A stretch of 41,544 nt of DNA from JBPBQZ01 sp050955105 (lineage in GTDB: Bacteria; Pseudomonadota; Gammaproteobacteria; Burkholderiales; Burkholderiaceae). The position numbers and the translations under genes were made by a program. Below, one piece after another: positions 31,706 through 39,432 of this stretch. Below the pieces are notes generated by a model. It had not been told where the DNA came from. It searched no databases and worked only from the letters and a program-made list of their open reading frames with translations. Each line of letters starts with the position of its first letter. Position 1 is the first letter of the stretch. The stretch is from assembly GCA_050955105.1 (NCBI GenBank), contig JBPBQZ010000017.1, positions 1 through 41,544 on the forward strand, read 5' to 3'.

Positions 31706-32728
31706 TCAGAAAAATCGGTCGAAATGAATCTGTGACTGCGGCACCTTGTGCTCGACGATCAGCAGCTTGACCACCGCCTCGACCATCGGCGGCGGACCGG
31801 CCAGATAATACTCGTAGTCGGTAAGTGCACCGCTCAACTTGTGTGGCACGATCTCGTGCACGAAGCCGACTTCACCGTCCCAATCGGTACCGTCGACGAG
31901 CGCGGGCACTGACACGACCGGATGAAAATTCAGCGCTGCCGGCAGCGTCGCTGTCTCAAATATGCCGCTAATCGACGGTACGTCGGCCGGACCTCGTCCA
32001 CCGTAAAACAGATAGGCATCGCGATGGCTGCCGACTGGCGCATGCGCGGCGCCTTTCAGGATCGACGCGATCGGCGCCAAGCCCGAACCGCCGGCAATGC
32101 ACACCAGGCCGCGCGGCACGTCCTGCCGCCAATAGGCGAGCCCGTAGGGCCCGTCGATCACTACTGCCGTGCCCGGCGTCAACTTGTCGAACAGCAGCGG
32201 ACTCACCGCTCCTTCCGGCACCCGCCGCACCATGAACTGCCAGATGCCGGCGTCGTTGGCGAGGTTCGACATCGAGTAGGCGCGCGCTGGCTGCCCCGGC
32301 AATTCCAGCAGCGCATACTGCCCCGCCAGAAAATTCGCCGGGCCAGCACTCTTGAAGGTGAATTCGCGAATGTCATGCGTGATGTCGCGTTGCGACTCGA
32401 ACGTGGCGTTCAGCCGCAACGGCAGCACCGGCGCCTGATACTCAGCGCCCGTGCGCATCTTGATCGTGCAATCCGACAGGGCGATGCTCTGGCACGCCAA
32501 CCGCCGGCCGCGTTCGCGCTCTTTCGGGCGCAAACCGGCGGTGGTGGTCGAGATTTCTTCGATCTCACCAGACAATAATTCGTACTTGCAGGTGCCGCAG
32601 GCGCCGACGTTGCACTCGTAAGCCAGCGGCACACCCTGCCGCAAGCCCGCACGCAACAGGTTTTCACCCGCTTCACAGGCAAAGGCGACGTCCGATCCGG
32701 TCAGCGTCACTTGATAAGGCGCGCTCAT
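31706..32728 (-). CDS. Ferredoxin reductase with N-terminal plant-type [2Fe-2S] domain
   Basis: This 340-residue protein feeds electrons from NAD(P)H to the Rieske ferredoxin. Residues 1-95 form a plant-type ferredoxin domain with cluster cysteines 39, 44, 47 and 79 (YECNVGACGTCKYE, RLACQS). An FAD domain follows (RAYSMSN, residues 149-155) and then the NAD domain (CIAGGSGLAPIASIL). With a separate Rieske ferredoxin and an alpha/beta oxygenase, this makes a three-component system of the naphthalene dioxygenase (class III) type. BenC-type reductases look similar but need no separate ferredoxin. The ATG at 32728 follows GGGGGCCGGA. Confidence 0.92.
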   Translation of the reverse strand: MSAPYQVTLTGSDVAFACEAGENLLRAGLRQGVPLAYECNVGACGTCKYELLSGEIEEISTTTAGLRPKERERGRRLACQSIALSDCTIKMRTGAEYQAPVLPLRLNATFESQRDITHDIREFTFKSAGPANFLAGQYALLELPGQPARAYSMSNLANDAGIWQFMVRRVPEGAVSPLLFDKLTPGTAVVIDGPYGLAYWRQDVPRGLVCIAGGSGLAPIASILKGAAHAPVGSHRDAYLFYGGRGPADVPSISGIFETATLPAALNFHPVVSVPALVDGTDWDGEVGFVHEIVPHKLSGALTDYEYYLAGPPPMVEAVVKLLIVEHKVPQSQIHFDRFF

Positions 32729-32828
32729 TCCGGCCCCCGGGCAGCGCCCTTGTTTCCCAAAAACATGATTCGTCCTTCAACGCTTGATAAGGCGCCGCCG
32801 ACTGGCGGAGCCAAGGCGATTTTTGCTT

Positions 32829-32867
32829 GGATTCAGCCTGATTCCAGGCTCAAAGCAGGCTGAATCC
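32829..32867 (-). repeat. Long inverted repeat inside the ring-cleavage operon
   Basis: GGATTCAGCCTG at 32829-32840 pairs perfectly over 12 bp with CAGGCTGAATCC at 32856-32867; the loop is 15 bases. It lies in the 158-bp gap between the hydratase and reductase genes. No U-run follows in the leftward direction, so it is more likely an mRNA-stabilising or processing hairpin, or a partial attenuator, than a full terminator. The rest of the gap shows no gene. Confidence 0.6.
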
Positions 32868-32886
32868 TGGCGACCTTCAGGCGCGG

Positions 32887-33714
32887 TCAGGCGAAATTCA
32901 CGCTACACGAGCCGATGCCACCGATCGACAAACGGAATTTGTCGCCCGCCTCGACCACCACCATTGCCGCCAGCGCGCCCGACAAGATCACCTCGCCAGC
33001 GCGTAATGTTACGCCCAGCCGACCCAGTTCATTGGCCAGCCACACCACCGCGTTGACCGGTGAGCCGAGCACCGCCGCGCCCGCGCCGGTAACCGCGACT
33101 TCGCCGTTCTTTTCCAGCACCAGCCCGCACAGCGACAAATCGACGCTGCGCGGATCGACGAGCCGGTCGCCCAGCACGAACAGGCCGGACGAGGCATTGT
33201 CGGCGATCGTATCGGCGATCGAAATCTTCCAGTCGCGAATGCGCGAATCGACTATCTCGAAACAAGCCATCACGCCTTCGGTCGCGGTCAAGACATCGGC
33301 CGCCGTGATGCCGGGACCCACCAGATCGCGCTTCAGCACAAAGGCGATTTCGCCTTCGATCTTCGGCTGGATCAAGGTGTCGCGCTTGACGGTGGAGCCC
33401 GACGAATAGGCCATGTCGGAGAACAGCACGCCGAAGTCGGGCTGCCCCACCTTCAGCATCTGTTGCACCGGCTTCGACGTCAGGCCGATTTTCCTGCCGA
33501 TGACACGTACGCCACTGCCTTGCATGCGCAGATCCGACACCTGCTGCTGGATCTTGTAGGCCGTATCGATATCGAGATCGGGCCAGGTGTCGATCAGCGG
33601 ATCGAGCACCGTCTTCTGCTGCTGGGCCTCGTGCAGGCGCGTAGCGATCGAAGACAATCGATCATCGTGCGCGCCGCCCGCCGTGAAGCCGAAACCTTCG
33701 CGTGAACTAGCCAT
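32887..33714 (-). CDS. 2-hydroxypenta-2,4-dienoate hydratase-family protein (MhpD-like)
   Basis: This 275-residue protein of the fumarylacetoacetase-related hydratase family converts 2-hydroxypenta-2,4-dienoate to 4-hydroxy-2-oxovalerate. Characteristic blocks are GVRVIGRKIGLTSKPVQQML, PKIEGEIAFVLKRDL with metal-binding acidic residues, and GSPVNAVVWLANELG. Decarboxylases of the XylI type are close relatives and cannot be excluded by eye. Its ATG overlaps the stop of the upstream hydrolase gene by eight bases, coupling the two successive steps. The aldolase and acetaldehyde dehydrogenase that normally follow are not in the window. Confidence 0.88.
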   Translation of the reverse strand: MASSREGFGFTAGGAHDDRLSSIATRLHEAQQQKTVLDPLIDTWPDLDIDTAYKIQQQVSDLRMQGSGVRVIGRKIGLTSKPVQQMLKVGQPDFGVLFSDMAYSSGSTVKRDTLIQPKIEGEIAFVLKRDLVGPGITAADVLTATEGVMACFEIVDSRIRDWKISIADTIADNASSGLFVLGDRLVDPRSVDLSLCGLVLEKNGEVAVTGAGAAVLGSPVNAVVWLANELGRLGVTLRAGEVILSGALAAMVVVEAGDKFRLSIGGIGSCSVNFA

Positions 33715-34576
33715 TCTTCAGGAAGTCGATATGAATGCGGTTGAACGTGTCAGCGTCTTCGAACTGCGGCCAGTGGCCGCAACCTTCCATCACTACGAAT
33801 TTCGAACCAGGGATCGCATCCGCCAGCTCGCGACCGGTTTCGACCGTGGCGGTTGGGTCATGGTCGGTCCACAACACCAGCGTCGGTGCCTTCACCGCGG
33901 CCCATTGCTCAGGCTTGATCGCATACTTTTCGCGGGCTTCGGGCGTGTGCATCGACAGAATGCGCTTCATGCCGATTTTCATGGCCGGCTGGCTATAGAT
34001 CGACAGGCGGCTTTGCACCAGGTCGTCATGCACCAGCGACTTATCCCACATCAACCATTCGAGACGGCCCTTCAGACGTTCCCAAGTGGGATCTTCAACC
34101 GCGGCCATCGACAGCTCGCGCAGCTTGGCGAGCGAGTCCCGGTTCACCTTGTCGCCGCTGGCGGTGTTCAATACCAGCTTGTCGACGCGCTCCGGATAGG
34201 TCACGGCGAAGTGCGAGGCGACCCAGCCGCCGAGCGATTCACCCGACAACGAAGCGGTCTTGAGACCCAGCGCATCCATGAAGCCGCGAATGTGTTCGAC
34301 GTACTTCGGTATCTCGTAATCGTAGTCGGGCTTGTCGGTATAGCCGTGGCCGAGCATGTCGAGCGCGTAGGTATCGAAATGTTCGCCATGCGCTTCGAAG
34401 TTGCGCAGGTAGGCTTCGGCATGACCGCCGGTGCCATGGATAAAAATCAGCGCGGGCTTGCCCTTCTTGCCGGCGTGCAGGTAGCGGGTGCGAATGCCGT
34501 TGACATCGACATAGGCTTGTTCGAACGCCACGCCTTGCAGGTCGGACCAGATGCTCTTCGTCTTGGTTTGGCTCAT
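33707..34576 (-). CDS. Meta-cleavage product hydrolase (alpha/beta-hydrolase)
   Basis: This 289-residue C-C bond hydrolase of the MhpC/BphD/CmtE type splits the ring-fission product into a carboxylic acid and 2-hydroxypenta-2,4-dienoate. The triad is visible: Ser114 (SGESLGGW), an Asp in LWTDHDPT (238 or 240) and His268 (GCGHWPQFE). The oxyanion region is IFIHGTGGHAEAY. Position between the decarboxylase-like amidohydrolase and the dienoate hydratase matches the chemical order. The ATG at 34576 is preferred; an upstream in-frame start at 34648 would run into the amidohydrolase gene. Only a weak ribosome binding site is present. Confidence 0.9.
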   Translation of the reverse strand: MSQTKTKSIWSDLQGVAFEQAYVDVNGIRTRYLHAGKKGKPALIFIHGTGGHAEAYLRNFEAHGEHFDTYALDMLGHGYTDKPDYDYEIPKYVEHIRGFMDALGLKTASLSGESLGGWVASHFAVTYPERVDKLVLNTASGDKVNRDSLAKLRELSMAAVEDPTWERLKGRLEWLMWDKSLVHDDLVQSRLSIYSQPAMKIGMKRILSMHTPEAREKYAIKPEQWAAVKAPTLVLWTDHDPTATVETGRELADAIPGSKFVVMEGCGHWPQFEDADTFNRIHIDFLKNG

Positions 34577-34583
34577 AGATGGC

Positions 34584-35642
34584 TCAGTTGCTTGAGTGAC
34601 TTGAGTGGCTCGAGTGAATCGAGGACGTGCCCAGCCAGCGCTGGGCATTCCGATGAGTAATGCGTGCCACGGTTGCCGCGGGCAGTGCCAATTCGGCCAG
34701 CCGCCCCAGCGGATCCGTTTCGCGGATATCGAAGGGGTAATCGGTGCCGAGCATGACTTGCTCGTCGCCGATTACCTCGAGCACGCGACGCAACATCGAT
34801 GCGTCGTACACCAGCGTATCGAAAAAGAAGCGCCTGACCGTGTCGGCCGGCACTTCGGTCAGCAGTTCGCGCAACGCCGGAAAGGCGCGGTACGCGTGTT
34901 CCAGGCGCGGCAGCAGCGTATTCAGCGTGCCGCCGCCGTGGCTGAAGGCGATGCGCAGGCGCGGGTGTCGCGCCATCATGCCGCCCGTCACCATCGAGGC
35001 AGCGCTCAGGCCGATCTCGCCGGGAAACGCCAGCACCTGTTCAAGCATCGGCGGGCCGATCAAACGCTCCTTGCCGGCGGCCCGCAAGGGGTGCACGAAG
35101 ATCGCCGCACCCAAGCTTTCGGCCGCGGCGAAGAACGGCTCGAAACGACTGTCGCCGATCGCCACGCCATTGATGTTGCTGCCAATCTCGACGCCCGCCA
35201 GACCTAACGTGTGCATCGCGAAATCAAGTTCGGCAATCGCCGCATCGACGTCCTGCAACGGCACGGCGGCCAGGGCCGCATAGTGGCCAGCGCCGCGTGC
35301 CACCAGATCGGCGATTTGCGTATTGATATAGCGCAGCAGTTGCGCGGCCGGCGCGCTGTCCATCCAGTAAGAGAGCAGTTCAGGCATCGGCGACAGCACT
35401 TGCATGCCGATGCCCTGCTCGCCCATTTCGGTGCGCCGCAGGCCATCGTCCCAGCACCGACAGTGCACCTTGCGGAACACCTTGCCGGCGATCATCACAT
35501 TGTGGTGACAACCGCCCGCGCGCTCCATCGACGGCCAGCTCGGCACGGCCGCGCTACCCGCATACGCGGGAAAGCGTTCCGGCACAAAATGCGTATGGAC
35601 GTCGACGGCGCCGCGTGCGCCATCGTCACCGTTCGACGCCAT
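34584..35642 (-). CDS. Amidohydrolase-family decarboxylase (ACMSD-like)
   Basis: This 352-residue TIM-barrel metalloenzyme of the amidohydrolase_2 group includes relatives of 2-amino-3-carboxymuconate-semialdehyde decarboxylase and gamma-resorcylate decarboxylase. Metal ligands are His16 and His18 (DVHTHFVP), His184 (FVHPLRA) and Asp301 (GTDYPFD), with active-site His235 (FSHGGGTL). Its place between extradiol dioxygenase and hydrolase suggests that it decarboxylates the carboxylated ring-fission product, a job done by the unrelated CmtD in the p-cumate pathway. The ATG at 35642 lies two bases after the dioxygenase stop. The tail (residues about 340-352) is a Ser/His repeat encoded by 9-bp DNA repeats. 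Confidence 0.85.
   Translation of the reverse strand: MASNGDDGARGAVDVHTHFVPERFPAYAGSAAVPSWPSMERAGGCHHNVMIAGKVFRKVHCRCWDDGLRRTEMGEQGIGMQVLSPMPELLSYWMDSAPAAQLLRYINTQIADLVARGAGHYAALAAVPLQDVDAAIAELDFAMHTLGLAGVEIGSNINGVAIGDSRFEPFFAAAESLGAAIFVHPLRAAGKERLIGPPMLEQVLAFPGEIGLSAASMVTGGMMARHPRLRIAFSHGGGTLNTLLPRLEHAYRAFPALRELLTEVPADTVRRFFFDTLVYDASMLRRVLEVIGDEQVMLGTDYPFDIRETDPLGRLAELALPAATVARITHRNAQRWLGTSSIHSSHSSHSSN
34591..34617. repeat. Three 9-bp tandem repeats at the end of the amidohydrolase gene
   Basis: CTTGAGTGA, CTTGAGTGG and CTCGAGTGA follow one another without gaps, with a degenerate fourth copy to their left. They encode the Ser/His-rich C-terminal tail. The unit is a multiple of three, so copy-number change would only lengthen or shorten the tail. 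Confidence 0.7.
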
Positions 35643-35644
35643 GG

Positions 35645-36562
35645 TCACTGACTGACCAGCCGCGCCAGTTCGGACGGCTCGATATTGCCCACCGCGGCCT
35701 TGCGCGGATCGATCGGCGAGAACCAAAGGTCGTTCGACTCCGGCACCGGCTCCAGGTAGCGCGGCTCGCGCGGATCGTGCTCAGGAAACTCTTCCATGCC
35801 GAAGCTGTACTCCACCGTCATGCCATCCGGATCCAGGTAGTACAGGAACATGCTGCCTGAAGGCAGATGCCGTCCCGGGCCGTTGACGATGGGCACGTTG
35901 AGCTTCTGCAGCCGCCAGTAGTTCTGGCCGATGTCATCGACGTCGGTGCACATGAAATTGACGTGATGGAAGCCGCTCTTGCCGTTGCCGTTGCCCACGC
36001 CAAGCGAATGGTGGAACGGGTTCGGGAAGCAGCGCAGAAACGTCACGCGGTCCTTGATCGAATCCGATATCTTGAAATTCAGCACTTCGGTGAAGAACTT
36101 CACCGTCGCGTTGTAGTCAGCCGATTTCAGCACCAGATGGCCCAGGCGCTGGATCTTCGCCAGCGGCGGCACATAAGGTTCATCGATCTGTTCCATCGTC
36201 GGATAGAAGTCGATCGTGCATTGCGTCACCGGTTCGAGGGTCCGCACGCCAGCGGAAATATGCATGATGCGCTGGTCTTCATCCGGAATCTCGCTGTGCG
36301 GAATACCGTGCTGATCGAGCACCTGGCGCAACTTGTCCAGTTCACCGACCGATTCCACTTCGAAACCGATGCGCTTGATGCCCGGCTTGTCGGATTGAAA
36401 CAGCGCGATGTCGTGATGCTTCTCGCTGCAACGCACAAATTTGTAGCCCGGTGTGTCGGACGGTACTTCCTTCAGACCGACCACCTTCGAATAGAAATCG
36501 AAAGACTTGTCGAGATCCGTAACGTTCAAAGCAAGAAAGCCGAATCGTTTGTATCGAACCAT
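35645..36562 (-). CDS. Extradiol ring-cleavage dioxygenase (vicinal oxygen chelate family)
   Basis: This 305-residue, two-module type I extradiol dioxygenase opens a catechol next to the two hydroxyls using Fe(II). The metal ligands are His142 (RLGHLVLKS), His199 or His200 (GFHHVNFMC) and Glu251 (MTVEYSFGM), all in the C-terminal module. The start at 36562 has GGAGA seven bases upstream; an ATG one codon earlier and a TTG at 36580 are less likely. Given the benzoate-type oxygenase and downstream decarboxylase, a 2,3-dihydroxybenzoate-like substrate cleaved at the 3,4 bond is inferred. It lies 37 bp after the SDR gene. Confidence 0.92.
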   Translation of the reverse strand: MVRYKRFGFLALNVTDLDKSFDFYSKVVGLKEVPSDTPGYKFVRCSEKHHDIALFQSDKPGIKRIGFEVESVGELDKLRQVLDQHGIPHSEIPDEDQRIMHISAGVRTLEPVTQCTIDFYPTMEQIDEPYVPPLAKIQRLGHLVLKSADYNATVKFFTEVLNFKISDSIKDRVTFLRCFPNPFHHSLGVGNGNGKSGFHHVNFMCTDVDDIGQNYWRLQKLNVPIVNGPGRHLPSGSMFLYYLDPDGMTVEYSFGMEEFPEHDPREPRYLEPVPESNDLWFSPIDPRKAAVGNIEPSELARLVSQ

Positions 36563-36599
36563 CATTTTTCTCCGAATCAATGACCGATTATCCCGATAT

Positions 36600-37370
36600 T
36601 CAGGGCATCGCGCTGCCGCCGTTCACACTGAAATCTTGCCCGGTGATGAACGCAGTTTCAATACGTGCCAGGAAACTGACCATGTCGGCAACTTCACTGA
36701 TCTCGGCGCCGCGGCCTTTCGGCACGACGTCGGTAAAAGCTTTCGATAGGGTCGGATTGTTCTGCATCATGCCGCGGAAACGCTCGGTGTTGATAACGCA
36801 CGGCGACACGGTGTTCACCGTAATATCGAGATGCGCGAATTCGCGCGCAAGCCCCACCGTCATGCCGACCACGCCGCCCTTCGCCGCGTTATAGCCGGCG
36901 TGATCGGGAATACCCGTACGCAGCGAGTCGGCGCCGATATTGACGATACGTCCGTGCTTGCGCTCCACCATGTGCGGCAGGGTCTTGTGACAGGCCCACA
37001 GCGTCGTCCACAGATTGCGGTTGATGGTGGTGGTGAGCGACGCCGCATCGTGCTTAAGAAACGGCGTGATGATGCCGCCGCCAGCGTTGTTCACCAGCAC
37101 GTCGATGCGGCCGAAACGCTCGATGGTCTTGGCGACCATCGCCTCCACCTGCGCTTCTTGCGACAAGTCGCCGGCGTGCCACAGCACCTCAACACCGGTC
37201 TCGCCGCGAATCGATTCGGCCAGCTTCTCTACCTGCGGATCGATATCGGCAATCATCAGCGACAGGCCGTCACGCGCCAGTTGGCCGGCAATGTGGCGAC
37301 CCAGGCCGCCATTGCCCAGGCCGGCGCCGGTAACGATCGCGATACGTGTCTGCGTGCCCGACGCGCTCAT
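36600..37370 (-). CDS. Short-chain dehydrogenase, probable cis-dihydrodiol dehydrogenase
   Basis: This 256-residue NAD-dependent SDR would rearomatise the cis-diol made by the dioxygenase to a catechol. The cofactor motif TGAGLGNGGLGRHIA is slightly longer than the standard TGxxxGxG, NNAGGG is present, and the catalytic Tyr and Lys are in HAGYNAAKGG with the Ser in NIGADS. Its ATG overlaps the stop of the oxygenase beta-subunit gene (ATGA), so translation is coupled to the step before it. Confidence 0.9.
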   Translation of the reverse strand: MSASGTQTRIAIVTGAGLGNGGLGRHIAGQLARDGLSLMIADIDPQVEKLAESIRGETGVEVLWHAGDLSQEAQVEAMVAKTIERFGRIDVLVNNAGGGIITPFLKHDAASLTTTINRNLWTTLWACHKTLPHMVERKHGRIVNIGADSLRTGIPDHAGYNAAKGGVVGMTVGLAREFAHLDITVNTVSPCVINTERFRGMMQNNPTLSKAFTDVVPKGRGAEISEVADMVSFLARIETAFITGQDFSVNGGSAMP

Positions 37371-37870
37371 AAGATGATGCTCACCTTGCCATGCGGACGC
37401 AGCGAGGTCAGGTCGAGCACCGCGCGCTTACTGCGAATCTTCCAGCTGTCTTCGTGGCGCACCAGCTTATAGGTGCTGTGACCCGGATAGACATCGTTGA
37501 CGATGGTCTTGGCGCGATACACGACAAAATTGCAAGTCACCGTCAGCGTCTCGTCATCGGCTTCGAGCAGGCGCACATTGGTGTACAGATGGCGCGTTTT
37601 CGAATGCGGGAATTCGGCATGCGCCATCTTGTTCATCAGGCGGTGCGCGCGTTCACCGAGGCGGTGGCGGTTGTCGTATACCAAAAACAGCACCTTCGAC
37701 GGATCGCCATCGGGCACGTCGGTCGACGGAATCAGATATTGACCGTCGTCGGTGAACAGCTCGGCCCATTCCTTCAACGCCCAAGTGTCGAGCAATTCGG
37801 CTTCGTGAAAGAGGAAGTCCTCGATCTCGACACGTGTGGCACCCAGTTGCCCGGGAGTTCTCGTATTCAT
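37367..37870 (-). CDS. Aromatic-ring-hydroxylating dioxygenase beta subunit
   Basis: This 167-residue NTF2-like fold protein is the structural subunit of the alpha3beta3 oxygenase. Typical features are the N-terminal EDFLFHEAELLDTWALKEWA, the YDNRHRLGERAHRL block and a C-terminal KIRSKRAVLD strand. It starts three bases after the alpha-subunit stop, with AGGGAG as ribosome binding site in the end of that gene. The small subunit usually does not set the reaction, so the substrate cannot be read from it. Confidence 0.93.
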   Translation of the reverse strand: MNTRTPGQLGATRVEIEDFLFHEAELLDTWALKEWAELFTDDGQYLIPSTDVPDGDPSKVLFLVYDNRHRLGERAHRLMNKMAHAEFPHSKTRHLYTNVRLLEADDETLTVTCNFVVYRAKTIVNDVYPGHSTYKLVRHEDSWKIRSKRAVLDLTSLRPHGKVSIIL

Positions 37871-37873
37871 GCG

Positions 37874-39181
37874 TCAGGCTCCCTGATAGCTTTCTGCAAG
37901 CATGTCACGCCAGCGGCGCCAGAACGTGCGCATCTGCAGTTCATCTTGTTTGGCGGGCGATCCTTCGTTCTCGGTGGCCATGCCGCGCGAGATATCGCTC
38001 CACTCCACCCACGGATTGGTGGAAAACGCGCGCTGGCAAAGCTCCAGCATCTCCTGGTCGTCGGGCGTGGCGAAACCGGCCGGGCCGAGGAATTCGAGAA
38101 AACTCCAAAGACGCAAGTCGCGCAGCACTGCCGATTCGTTCTTCGGTGCCAGCGCCCAGGCGCTGACTTCGAAATACGACGGCGACACCGGATTGTAGGT
38201 ACGAATCACCAGGCCGCTGATGTCGTTGATCACCAGGTTCGGGAAGATCAACAGATTGCGGTCACCCAGGCACAGCCATTCGGCTTTCTCTGGGCCCAGG
38301 CGATCGACCATCTCTTGATAAGCCTTGTCGAGTTCGACCTTGATCTCTTCGCCCCACGAGCCCATCCAGCGCGCCAGCGGACGGCCCCAGGGCGTGGCGC
38401 CCTGCGATTCCGAGACGGCGTGACCGTTGCCCAGGTTGCGCACGCGACCGAAGCCCTTGGTGAAGCTGTTGAGCACTTCGCCTTCGCGGTTCTTGATGTA
38501 ATCGAGATAGGTGGCGTGCGTGGTGGCGGCGTGATAGCCGTCGGCGCTATTTTCTTGCAGCAGCTTCCAGTTCGCGTGCGCGCTGTAGCTCTGCTCGCCG
38601 CCTACCACCACCATCGCCTCGCGATCCTGCGCTGCGATGTTTTTAAGATATTCACCGGCGCCGGCGAGATAACTCTCGAGCGACTCGGGCGATGGCGCGA
38701 AATTGACGAAGATGAAGCCGGCGAACACGTCGAAATTCGGCACCGGATGCAAATCGAGGTGACCGTCCGTGCGGCAGGCTTCGGTATAAGAATCGGGCAG
38801 CGGCTGGTTCACGAGCTTGCCGTCATCGCCGAACACCCAGCCGTGATACGGACAGGTGAAATTGCGGGCGCGGCCTTTCTCTTCGCGGCATACCATGGCA
38901 CCACGGTGCGTGCAGGTGTTGAAGAACACATGCATCTTGCCGGCGCGATCACGGTTGAAAATCAGCGGCTTGCCGGCCAGCGTGCGCGAGACGAAGTCGC
39001 CTGGCTTGGCAATCTCCGATTCGTGGCCAAGGTACAGCCAGCAACGATCGAAAATGTATTTCCGCTCAAGATCGAAGACCGCTTCGTCGGTGAACGCACG
39101 ACGATGGACTCGGAAAATACCGCGATCGAGGTCTTCATGGATAGCCCAGTCGACCGACGGGTTGGCGACGTCTCTTTTCAT
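37874..39181 (-). CDS. Aromatic-ring-hydroxylating dioxygenase alpha subunit
   Basis: This 435-residue catalytic subunit has a Rieske cluster bound by Cys90/His92 (CTHRG) and Cys110/His113 (CPYHG). The mononuclear iron site is His217, His222 (ADGYHAATTH) and Asp374 or Asp375 (ATPDDQEML). The bridging Asp214 between subunits is present. Together with the beta subunit, ferredoxin and reductase it adds O2 to an aromatic ring to give a cis-dihydrodiol. The GPAGFATPDDQE ending is typical of enzymes acting on benzoate-like acids, but substrate prediction is uncertain. It is first in a nine-gene operon. The ATG at 39181 has AGAGGTG upstream; an earlier start would run into the promoter. Confidence 0.95.
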   Translation of the reverse strand: MKRDVANPSVDWAIHEDLDRGIFRVHRRAFTDEAVFDLERKYIFDRCWLYLGHESEIAKPGDFVSRTLAGKPLIFNRDRAGKMHVFFNTCTHRGAMVCREEKGRARNFTCPYHGWVFGDDGKLVNQPLPDSYTEACRTDGHLDLHPVPNFDVFAGFIFVNFAPSPESLESYLAGAGEYLKNIAAQDREAMVVVGGEQSYSAHANWKLLQENSADGYHAATTHATYLDYIKNREGEVLNSFTKGFGRVRNLGNGHAVSESQGATPWGRPLARWMGSWGEEIKVELDKAYQEMVDRLGPEKAEWLCLGDRNLLIFPNLVINDISGLVIRTYNPVSPSYFEVSAWALAPKNESAVLRDLRLWSFLEFLGPAGFATPDDQEMLELCQRAFSTNPWVEWSDISRGMATENEGSPAKQDELQMRTFWRRWRDMLAESYQGA

Positions 39182-39216
39182 CTGCACCTCTGGGTTCGCG
39201 GGGGAGTTCGCGGATG

Positions 39217-39270
39217 TGGTACTACCAATTTGGTTCGGCCAATAGTAGAAGCAGCCGAATCCCGAGTCAA
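39217..39270 (-). promoter_or_regulatory. Promoter and TGGTA-S-TACCA operator of the ring-dioxygenase operon
   Basis: Reading leftward, TTGACT (39270-39265) and TACTAT (39247-39242) are exactly 17 bases apart. The palindrome TGGTAGTACCA (minus strand) lies at 39227-39217, centred 20 bp past the -10 box and 41 bp ahead of the start codon. A looser inverted repeat, TTGG-N5-CCAA, lies between. The layout indicates repression by a bound protein, released by the pathway inducer. Confidence 0.78.
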
Positions 39271-39432
39271 TTGGCACCCACCTAGGGATTACCCTTAATA
39301 GGCACCTTTGTTATTGATTTAGCGCATTTTTTTGAGATTGAAGGGAAGCCGAGACGAGCCTGCATCGGGCCTGTCGACGCTTTCATCTTCATAATCGTTC
39401 CCTTTCGAGATAGCGCTGGAGCCCGATACCCG

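Noticed and set aside
32829..32867. Hairpin considered as an intrinsic terminator
   Set aside because: Nothing like a U-tract follows in the leftward direction, and functionally linked genes continue on the far side.
34591..34617. 9-bp repeats considered as a phase-variable switch
   Set aside because: The unit length is a multiple of three, so copy changes cannot shift the frame; the repeats lie at the very end of the gene.
37391..39298. 635-codon open frame on the plus strand opposite the dioxygenase alpha and beta genes
   Set aside because: It mirrors the codon positions of the real genes in GC-rich DNA, has no recognisable domain, and the opposite strand encodes intact Rieske and iron-binding motifs.
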